Shown here piece by piece: positions 35,980-45,448 of a stretch of DNA of 64,000 nucleotides. The translations under genes and the position numbers were made by a program. The notes beneath the pieces were generated by a model, which worked only from the letters and a program-made list of their open reading frames with translations, made no database searches and was not told the origin of the DNA. How positions within the stretch are numbered: the first letter of the stretch is position 1; each line of letters opens with the position of its first letter. Origin of the DNA: Citrobacter sp. RHB25-C09 (lineage in GTDB: Bacteria; Pseudomonadota; Gammaproteobacteria; Enterobacterales; Enterobacteriaceae); the NCBI RefSeq assembly GCF_013836145.1, contig NZ_CP057483.1, positions 3,348,001 to 3,412,000 on the forward strand. Direction: 5' to 3'.

Positions 35980-37317
35980 CTTCCCTATTGCTTGCCGTAG
36001 CCTCTTTGCTACCCGCTCCGCCATTTCAGCAGAGCTGATATTGGTAAACGACAGCAGCAGGCCCCCCTGACCGACAGAATTTATCCGCCATCGGCTGAGC
36101 GCCTGTACCGCCAGCCCTGCGCGATTGGCTTCCTCCACCAGAGCGACATCGTCCTCCTTAACGGCTATCACCAACTGAATGCCACCTTCCTGGGGCACCA
36201 CCTGGAATCCCTGCATACGCAGCGCCGTCTCTGTCCATTGCCGTCGCTGCGCGTAGTGCTGACGCATTTTCTTCAGATGTCGCCAAAAATGGCCCTCGTG
36301 AATAAAATCCGCCAGCGTACGCTGCCAGAGTACCGGAACGCTACAGGCCATCCGTGCCGCCTGCTGGCGAAAGCGATCGACCTGGTTTATCGGTACCACC
36401 AGCCAGGCAGTGCGCAATGCGGGAAACAGCGATTTACTGAATGAACCCGCGTATATCACTCGCTGCGGTGCGTCGAGGCTCTTCAGTGGCGGCAGCGGCT
36501 TGCCGTGATAGCGAAATTCGCTGTCGTAATCATCTTCGATGATCCACGCCTGAGCGCTTGACGCCCACGCCAGAAGTTGATGTCGCCGGGATAACGACAG
36601 CGCCACGCCCAAAGGACTTTGATGAGCAGGGGTCAGAAGGGCAAAGCGGGCACTGGGATAGTCGCGAATGCCCGCCGCGACATCCAGGCCATCCTGATCG
36701 ACTGCGACCGGAAGCAGCTTCACATTCTCCTGTTCTATTACCGGGCGGATCAGCGGAAAACCGGGGTCTTCTATCCACATGCCTTCGCCCGGTGCGGCCA
36801 GCGCACGCAGTGCAAGCGTCATCGAAGCCGCATAGCCGGAAGTAATAAAAACCTGCTCCGGCAGGCACTCGATACTGCGCGACACGCGCAGATAATCCAC
36901 AATCGCCTGGCGCAGAATAGCTTCCCCACAGACGTCACCTAACGCCAGATCAAAACGACTCTGAGTGCGCAGTCGACGTCCCATCACCCGTGCCCACAAC
37001 TCTCGCGGGAAGAGGTCGAGCGCGGGTAATCCCATCTGAAAGGGCTGAGGAACCGGATCTTCACCCCCCAAAAAAGCCGGCGTAACGGTGCGATGCTCCG
37101 GCGTTAATTGCCCGCTCACATACGTCCCCGCCTGCCCTTTTCTCACCAGCCAACCCTGAGCCACCAGTTCCGCATAGGCGTTTTCAACCGTGGAACGGGA
37201 AATCCCCAATTCCTGGGACCAGGTGCGGCTGGAAGGAAGCCTGGCCCCAGGCTTAAGCTCACCTTGTTCAATGGCGGTTTTCAATTGACGGGCAATTTGC
37301 AGGTAGCGCGGTATCAT
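35971..37317 (-). CDS. MocR-family regulator (GntR helix-turn-helix fused to PLP aminotransferase domain)
   Basis: A 448-residue protein. Residues ~1-70 are a GntR winged helix (RLPSSRTWSQELGISRSTVE), and ~105-445 form a fold-type I aminotransferase domain with the PLP lysine in YAGSFSKSLFPAL and the D-Y of EDDYDSEFRY. MocR proteins use bound PLP or amino compounds as effectors, PdxR being the model. It is divergent from the AhpD-like gene 89 bp away, which is therefore the likely target. This gene pair is not between ygaM and nrdH in K-12, so it is a lineage-specific insertion or retention. The regulated substrate is unknown. Confidence 0.88.
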   Translation of the reverse strand: MIPRYLQIARQLKTAIEQGELKPGARLPSSRTWSQELGISRSTVENAYAELVAQGWLVRKGQAGTYVSGQLTPEHRTVTPAFLGGEDPVPQPFQMGLPALDLFPRELWARVMGRRLRTQSRFDLALGDVCGEAILRQAIVDYLRVSRSIECLPEQVFITSGYAASMTLALRALAAPGEGMWIEDPGFPLIRPVIEQENVKLLPVAVDQDGLDVAAGIRDYPSARFALLTPAHQSPLGVALSLSRRHQLLAWASSAQAWIIEDDYDSEFRYHGKPLPPLKSLDAPQRVIYAGSFSKSLFPALRTAWLVVPINQVDRFRQQAARMACSVPVLWQRTLADFIHEGHFWRHLKKMRQHYAQRRQWTETALRMQGFQVVPQEGGIQLVIAVKEDDVALVEEANRAGLAVQALSRWRINSVGQGGLLLSFTNISSAEMAERVAKRLRQAIGKAG

Positions 37318-37406
37318 TATGGTCTGCTTTTTAAGTAAAAATATGGCCCTCTGAAGCAGTCCATTATAATGCTACATTGCGTGACATCAAAACGAGGAGA
37401 GATACC

Positions 37407-37838
37407 ATGACGATGTTACGCCAGCCCTATTATGAGCTTAGTCCTGAAGTGTATAACGCCCTGGGTCAGGCAAAAAAAGCCCTGGAAAACAGTGCGCTTG
37501 ATACCACGCTGATGGAACTGATTTACCTGCGGATTTCGCAGATTAATGGCTGCGCATTTTGCCTTGAGATGCACAGCAAGGCGCTGCGCAAAGCAGACGT
37601 GGCGCAAAGTAAACTGGACGCGCTGGCGGGCTGGCGGGTAAGCCACCATTTCAGTGCATCGGAACAGGCGGCGCTGGCGTGGGCAGAGTCAGTAACCGAC
37701 ATCGCCAGAACGCATGCCGAAGATGACGTTTACCTGCCGCTGCTCGAACACTTCAGCGCACGGGAGATCAGTGACCTGACCTTTGCCATCGGTCTGATGA
37801 ACTGCTTCAACCGCCTCGCCGTCAGTATGCGGATGTAA
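37407..37838 (+). CDS. Carboxymuconolactone decarboxylase/AhpD-family protein
   Basis: The start at 37407 (MTMLRQPYYEL) follows GAGGAGAG and gives 143 aa. The core LRISQINGCAFCLEMHSKAL contains the CxxC-x2-H active-site motif of AhpD-like alkylhydroperoxidases. These proteins reduce peroxides or act on lactones by thiol chemistry; substrate cannot be inferred. The divergent MocR-type gene is probably its regulator. The MocR/CMD pairing is common in proteobacteria. Confidence 0.88.
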   Translation: MTMLRQPYYELSPEVYNALGQAKKALENSALDTTLMELIYLRISQINGCAFCLEMHSKALRKADVAQSKLDALAGWRVSHHFSASEQAALAWAESVTDIARTHAEDDVYLPLLEHFSAREISDLTFAIGLMNCFNRLAVSMRM

Positions 37839-37849
37839 TGTTGTGCTGC

Positions 37850-37922
37850 CGGATGGCGGCGTCAACGCCTTTTCCGGCCTACGTTGTGCCTGTAGGCCCG
37901 ATAAGCGTATGCGCCATCGGGC
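37850..37922. repeat. REP pair (BIME-like) after the AhpD-family gene
   Basis: Two oppositely oriented REP-like palindromes: GCCGGATGGCGGCGTCAACG...TTTTCCGGC and GTAGGCCCGATAAGCG...CGCCATCGGGC. They lie between the AhpD-like gene and the nrdH promoter. Confidence 0.75.
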
Positions 37923-37951
37923 ATTTTCCAAAAGCCACCCCTTATCGATTA

Positions 37952-37998
37952 TTCCCATATCTTGTATGGTTGAAAGTTATTTCAACTACATCTAGTAT
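37952..37998 (+). promoter_or_regulatory. Paired NrdR boxes upstream of nrdHIEF
   Basis: TTCCCATATCTTGTAT (37952-37967) and AACTACATCTAGTAT, aligned at 37983-37998, both match the NrdR consensus ACACwATATcTwGtgt in most positions. Their spacing is 31 bp, three helical turns, as in other nrd operons. NrdR with dATP represses ribonucleotide reductase genes, so this is the likely control point of the operon starting at 38071. Confidence 0.75.
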
Positions 37999-38070
37999 TG
38001 TTTGTATCAGCACACACAATCCGACGCATCCTTTTGCGCCGTTCTTTAATCTGATGCGGAAATACGAATC

Positions 38071-38316
38071 ATGCGCATTACTATTTACACTCGCAATAAC
38101 TGTGTTCAGTGCCACGCCACGAAACGGGCAATGGAAAGCCGTGGTTTTGAATTTGAAATGGTAAACGTCGATCTGGTTCCCGACGCGGCCGAAACGCTAC
38201 GCACTCAGGGCTTTCGGCAGTTGCCGGTGGTGATTGCGGGGGACATAAGCTGGTCGGGATTTCGCCCGGACATGATCAACCGTCTACATCCCGAACCCCG
38301 CGTGGCCAGCGCATGA
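38071..38316 (+). CDS. nrdH: Glutaredoxin-like protein NrdH
   Basis: An 81-residue thioredoxin-fold protein with the redox motif CVQC at residues 11-14 (MRITIYTRNNCVQCHATKRA) and the LPVV cis-proline loop. It is the specific electron donor of the class Ib ribonucleotide reductase NrdEF. Its TGA overlaps the nrdI start by 4 bp. Paired NrdR boxes lie upstream. Confidence 0.97.
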   Translation: MRITIYTRNNCVQCHATKRAMESRGFEFEMVNVDLVPDAAETLRTQGFRQLPVVIAGDISWSGFRPDMINRLHPEPRVASA

Positions 38317-38723
38317 GTCCGCTCGTCTACTTTTCCAGCAGCTCCGAAAATACGCACCGCTTTATGCTGCGTCTGGGGCTGCCCGCGATTCGCATTCCGC
38401 TCAACGAGCGCGAGCGCATTCAGGTAGACGAACCGTACATTCTGGTGGTCCCCTCTTATGGCGGCGGCGGGACGGCAGGTGCAGTGCCGCGTCAGGTGAT
38501 CCGCTTTTTAAATGATGAACACAACCGGGCGTTAATTCGCGGCGTGATTGCCTCTGGCAACCGAAACTTCGGCGAGGCGTATGGCCGCGCAGGTGACGTG
38601 GTTGCACAGAAATGCGCCGTACCCTGGCTCTATCGTTTCGAGCTTATGGGAACACAACGCGATATCGACAACGTCCGCAAAGGAGTAAGCGAATTTTGGC
38701 AACGACAACCGCAGAGCGCGTAA
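38313..38723 (+). CDS. nrdI: Flavodoxin-like maturase NrdI
   Basis: A 136-residue FMN protein (MSPLVYFSSSSENTHRFM phosphate-binding loop; SYGGGGTAGAVP; SGNRNFGEAYG). It supplies superoxide to assemble the dimanganese-tyrosyl cofactor of NrdF. It overlaps nrdH by 4 bp at its start and nrdE by 28 bp at its end, so the operon is translationally coupled. Confidence 0.96.
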   Translation: MSPLVYFSSSSENTHRFMLRLGLPAIRIPLNERERIQVDEPYILVVPSYGGGGTAGAVPRQVIRFLNDEHNRALIRGVIASGNRNFGEAYGRAGDVVAQKCAVPWLYRFELMGTQRDIDNVRKGVSEFWQRQPQSA

Positions 38724-40840
38724 TGCAGGAAACGCTGGATTACCATGCGCTGAACGCCATGCTGAATCTGTACGATAAAGCAGGACGCATTCAGTTTGAG
38801 AAAGATCGCGAGGCGGTGGACGCCTTTTTCACCGCCCACGTTCGCCCCAATTCGGTGACCTTTGCCAGTCAGGAAGAACGTCTGACAACGCTGGTGCGCG
38901 ACGGCTATTACGACGAAAGCGTTCTCGCCCGCTACGATCGCGCTTTCGTGGCGTCGCTTTTTGCTCATGCCCACGCCAGCGGTTTCCGATTCCAGACTTT
39001 CCTTGGCGCGTGGAAGTTCTATACCAGCTACACCCTGAAAACCTTTGATGGCAAACGGTATCTGGAAGATTTTCCTGACCGCGTGGTGATGGTGGCGCTG
39101 ACGCTCGCCCAGGGAGATGAAGCCCTGGCGACCCAGCTTACTGATGAAATGCTGTCGGGCCGCTTCCAGCCTGCCACGCCAACCTTCCTGAACTGCGGAA
39201 AACAGCAGCGCGGCGAACTGGTTTCCTGCTTCCTCCTGCGTATTGAAGACAATATGGAGTCGATCGGTCGGGCGGTGAACTCGGCGCTGCAACTCTCTAA
39301 GCGCGGCGGCGGCGTCGCGTTTTTACTGTCGAACCTGCGTGAAGCCGGTGCGCCCATCAAGCGCATTGAGAACCAGTCCTCCGGTGTGATCCCGGTAATG
39401 AAGATGCTGGAAGACGCATTTTCGTATGCCAATCAGCTTGGCGCGCGTCAGGGTGCGGGCGCCGTGTATCTGCATGCGCATCACCCGGATATTCTGCGAT
39501 TTCTCGATACCAAGCGCGAAAACGTCGATGAGAAAATCCGCATTAAAACGCTCTCGCTCGGCGTGGTGATCCCTGACATCACCTTCCGGCTGGCAAAAGA
39601 GAACGCGCAGATGGCGCTGTTTTCACCCTATGACGTTGAACGCCTTTACGGTAAACCCTTCGGTGATATTGCGATCACCGAACGTTATGACGAACTGGTC
39701 GCCGACCCGCGCGTGCGCAAAAAATATATTAACGCTCGCGATTTTTTCCAGACCCTGGCGGAAATTCAGTTCGAATCAGGCTACCCGTACATCATGTATG
39801 AGGACACGGTGAATCGCGCCAACCCCATCGCCGGGCGCATTAATATGAGTAACCTGTGCTCGGAAATTTTGCAGGTGAATAGCGCGTCTACTTTCGACGA
39901 TAACCTAAATTACGTGCAGACCGGGCATGACATCTCCTGTAACCTCGGTTCGCTGAATATTGCCCACACCATGGATTCACCCGACTTTGGCCGCACGGTG
40001 GCGACTGCGATTCGCGGCCTGACGGCGGTTTCTGATATGAGCCATATCCGCAGCGTCCCCTCGATTGAAGCAGGCAATGCCGCCTCACACGCCATCGGCC
40101 TGGGGCAGATGAACCTACACGGCTATCTCGCACGAGAAGGCATCGCTTACGGGTCACCGGAAGGGCTGGACTTTACCAACCTCTATTTCTACACCATCAC
40201 CTGGCATGCGCTGAACACCTCGATGCGATTAGCGCGCGAGCGCGGGAAGACCTTTGCCGGTTTTAAACAGTCGCGCTATGCCAGCGGCGACTACTTTACC
40301 CAGTATCTGGAAGACGACTGGCAGCCGAAAACAGAGAAAGTTCGCGCACTGTTCACCCGTAGCGGCATCACGCTGCCAACTCGAGAAATGTGGCAACAGC
40401 TACGTGACGATGTGATGCGTTATGGCATCTACAACCAGAATTTACAGGCGGTGCCTCCCACCGGGTCGATCTCCTACATCAATCATGCAACCTCCAGCAT
40501 TCACCCCATTGTCTCGAAGGTGGAGATCCGCAAAGAGGGCAAAACCGGACGCGTGTATTACCCGGCGCCGTTTATGACCAACGACAATCTCGACATGTAC
40601 CAGGACGCGTATGAAATCGGTGCGGAAAAAATCATTGATACCTACGCCGAAGCGACGCGTCATGTCGATCAGGGGTTGTCGCTGACGCTGTTTTTCCCTG
40701 ATACCGCCACTACCCGCGATATCAACAAAGCGCAGATCTACGCGTGGCGCAAAGGGATTAAGTCGCTGTACTACATCCGGTTGCGCCAGTTGGCGCTGGA
40801 AGGCACTGAAATCGAAGGCTGCGTGTCATGCGCACTGTAA
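38696..40840 (+). CDS. nrdE: Ribonucleoside-diphosphate reductase class Ib, alpha subunit NrdE
   Basis: The supported start is the TTG at 38696, which gives 714 aa beginning (M)ATTTAERVMQETLDYHAL, exactly like E. coli NrdE; AAAGGAGTAAG in the nrdI coding end is the ribosome binding site. The longer open frame from 38612 adds 28 residues that are nrdI in another frame. The active-site cysteines lie in NCGKQQRGELVSCF and NMSNLCSEI, the tail cysteines in CVSCAL. With NrdF it makes deoxynucleotides, mainly under iron limitation or oxidative stress. Confidence 0.97.
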   Translation: MATTTAERVMQETLDYHALNAMLNLYDKAGRIQFEKDREAVDAFFTAHVRPNSVTFASQEERLTTLVRDGYYDESVLARYDRAFVASLFAHAHASGFRFQTFLGAWKFYTSYTLKTFDGKRYLEDFPDRVVMVALTLAQGDEALATQLTDEMLSGRFQPATPTFLNCGKQQRGELVSCFLLRIEDNMESIGRAVNSALQLSKRGGGVAFLLSNLREAGAPIKRIENQSSGVIPVMKMLEDAFSYANQLGARQGAGAVYLHAHHPDILRFLDTKRENVDEKIRIKTLSLGVVIPDITFRLAKENAQMALFSPYDVERLYGKPFGDIAITERYDELVADPRVRKKYINARDFFQTLAEIQFESGYPYIMYEDTVNRANPIAGRINMSNLCSEILQVNSASTFDDNLNYVQTGHDISCNLGSLNIAHTMDSPDFGRTVATAIRGLTAVSDMSHIRSVPSIEAGNAASHAIGLGQMNLHGYLAREGIAYGSPEGLDFTNLYFYTITWHALNTSMRLARERGKTFAGFKQSRYASGDYFTQYLEDDWQPKTEKVRALFTRSGITLPTREMWQQLRDDVMRYGIYNQNLQAVPPTGSISYINHATSSIHPIVSKVEIRKEGKTGRVYYPAPFMTNDNLDMYQDAYEIGAEKIIDTYAEATRHVDQGLSLTLFFPDTATTRDINKAQIYAWRKGIKSLYYIRLRQLALEGTEIEGCVSCAL

Positions 40841-40850
40841 GGAGAGCGGT

Positions 40851-41810
40851 ATGAAACTATCACGCGTGAGCGCGATTAACTGGAATAAGATCCAGGATGA
40901 TAAAGATCTTGAAGTGTGGAATCGCCTGACCAGCAACTTCTGGCTACCGGAAAAAGTGCCGTTATCGAACGATATCCCGGCGTGGCAGAGCCTGAACGCT
41001 GCCGAACAGCAGCTCACCATCCGCGTCTTTACCGGACTGACGCTGCTCGACACAATTCAAAATATCAAAGGTGCGCCTTCGCTGATGGCGGATTCCCTGA
41101 CGCCGCACGAAGAGGCCGTGCTCTCAAACATCAGCTTTATGGAAGCCGTACACGCCCGCTCATACAGTTCTATCTTCTCTACGCTGTGCCAGAGCAAAGA
41201 TGTCGATGCCGCCTATGCCTGGAGTGAAGAAAACGCACCGTTGCAGCATAAGGCGCAAATTATCCTTACTCACTATGCCAGCGACGAGCCGCTGAAGAAG
41301 AAAATAGCCAGCGTGTTTCTGGAATCATTTCTGTTTTATTCCGGCTTCTGGCTGCCGATGTATTTCTCCAGTCGCGGTAAACTCACCAACACGGCCGATC
41401 TCATCCGCCTGATCATCCGTGATGAGGCGGTCCACGGTTACTACATTGGCTATAAGTACCAGAAAGGTCTGGAAAAATGCACTGAGTCTGAGCGTGAGGC
41501 GTTGAAGAACTTTGCCCTCGATCTACTGATTGATTTGTACGAAAACGAAGTTTCTTATACCGAAGCGCTGTACGCAGACACCGGCTGGGTAGAGGACGTC
41601 AACGCATTCCTCTGCTACAACACCAATAAAGCATTAATGAACCTGGGATACGAAGCGCTGTTCCCGGCGGAAATGGCAGAGGTGAATCCGGCGATACTTG
41701 CCGCGCTGTCGCCAAATGCCGACGAGAATCATGACTTTTTCTCCGGTTCGGGTTCGTCTTATGTAATGGGTAAAGCGGTCGAAACCAAAGATGAAGACTG
41801 GAATTTTTAA
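40851..41810 (+). CDS. nrdF: Ribonucleoside-diphosphate reductase class Ib, beta subunit NrdF
   Basis: A 319-residue ferritin-like protein that houses the dinuclear metal centre and tyrosyl radical. Metal ligands are visible in EEAVLSNISFMEAVHARSYS (E and H) and IIRDEAVHGYYIGYK (E and H). GGAGAGCGGT precedes the ATG, 10 bp after nrdE. Last gene of nrdHIEF. Confidence 0.97.
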   Translation: MKLSRVSAINWNKIQDDKDLEVWNRLTSNFWLPEKVPLSNDIPAWQSLNAAEQQLTIRVFTGLTLLDTIQNIKGAPSLMADSLTPHEEAVLSNISFMEAVHARSYSSIFSTLCQSKDVDAAYAWSEENAPLQHKAQIILTHYASDEPLKKKIASVFLESFLFYSGFWLPMYFSSRGKLTNTADLIRLIIRDEAVHGYYIGYKYQKGLEKCTESEREALKNFALDLLIDLYENEVSYTEALYADTGWVEDVNAFLCYNTNKALMNLGYEALFPAEMAEVNPAILAALSPNADENHDFFSGSGSSYVMGKAVETKDEDWNF

Positions 41811-42165
41811 CACCAATTTGTTAAGGAAATATCACCACAAACTTCAGGCTAATATTAAGGACTGATATCCTTTTTATCACACAAATATTTCAGGGTGTTC
41901 TACACTCAATAGCATTCATCATATTCGCCTGAATTCCTGAAATTCAGGCGCAATTCTGTTGGTATTTACAAAAAATATCACCCCACGCACATTCGCCTTC
42001 AGCCCTTATATCACAGGGAATTCCGACAATTCGCCTGAGTTATAATTCCCTGCATTCTGACATTCAGGGTTGTCTCAGATTCTCAGTATGTTAGGGTAGA
42101 AACAGGCCACTATTTCTATCAGGTAACATATCGACATAAATAAATAACAGGAACCTTTTTATTAC
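41811..42165. promoter_or_regulatory. proU upstream regulatory region with dyads and P2 promoter
   Basis: AT-rich 355-bp gap. A perfect hairpin (arms CGCCTGAATT 41926-41935 and AATTCAGGCG 41941-41950) lies 115 bp after nrdF; the half CGCCTGA recurs at about 42031 and ATTCAGG at 42062. Near 42070 the strongly conserved enteric proU P2 promoter is visible: TTGTCT (42070-42075), 16-bp spacer, TAGGGT (42092-42097). In E. coli and Salmonella this region is H-NS-silenced and activated by high osmolarity. Confidence 0.65.
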
Positions 42166-43368
42166 ATGGCAATTAAATTAGAAGTGAAGAATTTATATAA
42201 AATATTTGGAGAGCATCCGCAACGCGCCTTCAAATATATTGAAAAAGGACTTTCAAAAGAACACATTCTGGAAAAAACAGGGCTATCGCTTGGCGTTAAA
42301 GACGCCAGTCTGGCCATTGAAGAAGGCGAGATATTTGTCATCATGGGATTATCCGGTTCGGGTAAATCCACAATGGTACGCCTTCTCAATCGCCTGATTG
42401 AACCCACCCGCGGACAGGTACTGATCGACGGCATTGATATTGCAAAAATATCCGAGGCCGAGCTCCGCGAGGTGCGCAGAAAAAAGATTGCGATGGTCTT
42501 CCAGTCATTTGCGTTAATGCCGCATATGACCGTGCTGGATAATACCGCATTCGGCATGGAATTAGCGGGTGTTTCTGCGGATGAGCGCCGCGAAAAAGCG
42601 CTCGATGCCCTGCGTCAGGTCGGTCTGGAAAATTACGCTCACGGATACCCGGATGAACTTTCCGGCGGTATGCGTCAGCGTGTAGGTCTGGCCCGCGCAT
42701 TAGCCATTAACCCTGATATCTTATTAATGGATGAAGCCTTTTCGGCACTCGATCCGTTAATTCGTACCGAGATGCAGGATGAACTGGTGAAATTGCAGGC
42801 GAAACATCAGCGCACGATTGTCTTTATTTCACACGACCTTGATGAAGCCATGCGCATTGGCGACCGTATCGCCATTATGCAAAATGGTGAGGTGGTGCAG
42901 GTCGGTACGCCGGATGAAATTCTGAATAATCCGGCGAATGATTATGTACGCACCTTCTTCCGGGGCGTCGATATTAGTCAGGTGTTTAGCGCCAAAGATA
43001 TTGCCCGCCGAACCCCGAACGGCATTATTCGTAAAACGCCAGGATTTGGCCCCCGGTCGGCGTTGAAATTATTGCAGGACGAAGATCGGGAATATGGCTA
43101 TGTCATTGAGCGCGGCAATAAGTACGTTGGCGTGGTCTCCATCGACTCCCTGAAAGCAGCGTTATCCCAGGCTCAGGGAATCGAAGGGGCGTTGATCGAC
43201 GAACCGCTGGTCGTGGACGCACAAACTCCTCTTAGCGAACTGCTCTCCCACGTCGGGCAGGCACCCTGCGCGGTGCCAGTGGTGGATGAGGAACAGCAGT
43301 ATGTCGGCATTATTTCAAAACGCATGCTGCTACAGGCTTTAGATCGCGAGGGGGCAAACAATGGCTGA
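42166..43368 (+). CDS. proV: Glycine betaine/proline ABC transporter ATPase ProV
   Basis: A 400-residue ATPase: Walker A GLSGSGKST, signature LSGGMRQRVGLARALA, Walker B ILLMDEAFSALD, and two C-terminal CBS domains (from ~280) that sense ionic strength in this family. Its C-terminal end overlaps proW by 8 bp. It energises uptake of glycine betaine and proline betaine in osmotic stress. Length equals E. coli ProV. Downstream H-NS elements within proV coding DNA are known in E. coli but cannot be identified by eye here. Confidence 0.97.
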   Translation: MAIKLEVKNLYKIFGEHPQRAFKYIEKGLSKEHILEKTGLSLGVKDASLAIEEGEIFVIMGLSGSGKSTMVRLLNRLIEPTRGQVLIDGIDIAKISEAELREVRRKKIAMVFQSFALMPHMTVLDNTAFGMELAGVSADERREKALDALRQVGLENYAHGYPDELSGGMRQRVGLARALAINPDILLMDEAFSALDPLIRTEMQDELVKLQAKHQRTIVFISHDLDEAMRIGDRIAIMQNGEVVQVGTPDEILNNPANDYVRTFFRGVDISQVFSAKDIARRTPNGIIRKTPGFGPRSALKLLQDEDREYGYVIERGNKYVGVVSIDSLKAALSQAQGIEGALIDEPLVVDAQTPLSELLSHVGQAPCAVPVVDEEQQYVGIISKRMLLQALDREGANNG

Positions 43369-44431
43369 TCAATCAAATCCGTGGGATACCGCACCGGCGA
43401 CCGACAACGCCGCACAAGCTGCTGATGCCTGGGGCACGCCTGCGGGCGCACCTGCCGATGGCGGTAGCGCCGACTGGCTGACCAGCGCACCCGCGCCGGC
43501 ACCTGAGCATTTCAACATTCTCGATCCGTTTCATAAGACGCTGATCCCACTGGATAGCTGGGTGACCGAAGGGATCGACTGGGTGGTCACTCACTTCCGT
43601 CCGGTTTTCCAGGGCATTCGTGTCCCGGTGGATTACATCCTTAACGGCTTTCAGCAACTGCTGCTGGGGATGCCGTCGCCGGTAGCGATTATTATTTTTG
43701 CGCTGATCGCCTGGCAGATCTCCGGCGTCGGAATGGGCGTGGCGACGCTTGTTTCACTGATCGCCATTGGCGCGATTGGGGCCTGGTCACAGGCGATGAT
43801 CACACTGGCGCTGGTGCTGACCGCCCTGCTGTTCTGTGTGATCATCGGTCTGCCAATGGGGATCTGGCTGGCGCGGAGTCCTCGGGCCGCCAAAATTGTG
43901 CGCCCGTTACTTGATGCCATGCAGACTACACCGGCGTTTGTGTATCTGGTGCCGATCGTCATGCTGTTCGGTATCGGCAACGTACCCGGTGTGGTCGTGA
44001 CGATTATCTTTGCGCTACCGCCGATTGTGCGCCTGACCATTCTGGGGATAAACCAGGTACCGGCAGATCTCATCGAAGCGTCTCGTTCGTTCGGTGCCAG
44101 CCCGCGTCAAATGCTGTTTAAAGTTCAGCTCCCGCTGGCGATGCCAACCATCATGGCCGGTGTAAACCAGACGCTGATGCTCGCCCTTTCCATGGTGGTG
44201 ATCGCCTCCATGATCGCCGTCGGCGGACTGGGTCAGATGGTACTGCGCGGCATTGGTCGTCTCGATATGGGTCTGGCCACCGTGGGTGGCGTCGGCATCG
44301 TGATCCTCGCCATTATTCTGGATCGCCTGACTCAGGCCGTAGGCCGCGACTCACGCAGCCGGGGCAACCGCCGTTGGTACACAACCGGTCCCGTCGGGCT
44401 TCTCACCCGCCCTTTCATGAAATCAAAATAA
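43361..44431 (+). CDS. proW: Glycine betaine/proline ABC transporter permease ProW
   Basis: A 356-residue inner-membrane permease with a long acidic/Ala-Pro-rich cytoplasmic N terminus (about 100 aa) typical of enteric ProW, then seven or so hydrophobic segments. The EAA loop that contacts ProV is at ADLIEASRSFGASPRQMLFKV. It starts inside the end of proV and ends 9 bp before proX. Confidence 0.97.
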   Translation: MADQSNPWDTAPATDNAAQAADAWGTPAGAPADGGSADWLTSAPAPAPEHFNILDPFHKTLIPLDSWVTEGIDWVVTHFRPVFQGIRVPVDYILNGFQQLLLGMPSPVAIIIFALIAWQISGVGMGVATLVSLIAIGAIGAWSQAMITLALVLTALLFCVIIGLPMGIWLARSPRAAKIVRPLLDAMQTTPAFVYLVPIVMLFGIGNVPGVVVTIIFALPPIVRLTILGINQVPADLIEASRSFGASPRQMLFKVQLPLAMPTIMAGVNQTLMLALSMVVIASMIAVGGLGQMVLRGIGRLDMGLATVGGVGIVILAIILDRLTQAVGRDSRSRGNRRWYTTGPVGLLTRPFMKSK

Positions 44432-44440
44432 GGAACAACG

Positions 44441-45436
44441 ATGCGACATAGCGTACTTTTTGCTACAGCGTTTGCCACCCTTGTCTCCACCAGCGCTTTC
44501 GCTGCAGACCTGCCGGGTAAAGGCATTACCGTACAGCCGATTCAAAGCACCATCACCGAAGAAACCTTCCAGACGCTGCTGGTCAGCCGCGCGCTGGAAA
44601 AACTGGGCTACACCGTGAACAAGCCGAGCGAAGTGGACTACAACGTCGCCTACACCTCGATTGCCTCTGGCGATGCCACTTTTACCGCCGTCAACTGGCA
44701 GCCGCTGCATGACGATATGTTTGCCGCTGCGGGCGGGGACAAAAAGTTCTACCGTGAAGGCACCTTTGTGACTGGCGCTGCTCAGGGTTACCTGATCGAC
44801 AAAAAAACCGCTGAACAGTACAAAATCACCAATATTGCCCAGCTAAAAGACCCGAAAATCGCCAAAATCTTTGACACCAACGGCGACGGTAAAGCGGACA
44901 TGATGGGCTGCTCGCCGGGCTGGGGCTGTGAAGCGGTGATTAACCATCAGAACAAAGCGTTTGATCTGGCAAAAACGGTTGAGGTGAGCCACGGAAATTA
45001 CGCCGCGATGATGGCCGATACCATTACCCGCTTTAAGGAAGGCAAACCCATTCTGTACTACACCTGGACGCCGTACTGGGTAAGCGACGTGATGAAACCG
45101 GGTAAAGATGTGGTCTGGCTGCAGGTGCCGTTCTCCTCCCTGCCGGGCGAACAGAAAGATATCGATACCAAACTGCCGAACGGCGCGAACTATGGTTTCC
45201 CGGTGAATACCATGCATATCGTTGCCAACAAAGCCTGGGCGGAGAAAAACCCGGCGGCGGCGAAGCTGTTCTCGCTGATGAAACTGCCGCTGGCGGACAT
45301 CAACGCGCAGAACGCGATGATGCATGACGGGAAAGCGTCAGAAGCGGACGTTCAGGGCCACGTTGATGGCTGGATCAAAGCCCACCAGCAGCAGTTCGAC
45401 GGCTGGGTGAATGAGGCACTGGCCGCGCAGAAATAA
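44441..45436 (+). CDS. proX: Periplasmic glycine betaine-binding protein ProX
   Basis: A 331-residue protein with a cleavable signal peptide (MRHSVLFATAFATLVSTSAFA) and mature start ADLPGKGITV as in E. coli ProX. The tryptophan-rich ligand pocket is visible (VNWQPLHDDMF, CSPGWGCE, YYTWTPYWVSDV). It delivers betaines to ProVW. AAGGAACAACG precedes the ATG. Confidence 0.97.
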   Translation: MRHSVLFATAFATLVSTSAFAADLPGKGITVQPIQSTITEETFQTLLVSRALEKLGYTVNKPSEVDYNVAYTSIASGDATFTAVNWQPLHDDMFAAAGGDKKFYREGTFVTGAAQGYLIDKKTAEQYKITNIAQLKDPKIAKIFDTNGDGKADMMGCSPGWGCEAVINHQNKAFDLAKTVEVSHGNYAAMMADTITRFKEGKPILYYTWTPYWVSDVMKPGKDVVWLQVPFSSLPGEQKDIDTKLPNGANYGFPVNTMHIVANKAWAEKNPAAAKLFSLMKLPLADINAQNAMMHDGKASEADVQGHVDGWIKAHQQQFDGWVNEALAAQK

Positions 45437-45448
45437 AGCAGACCTGAA

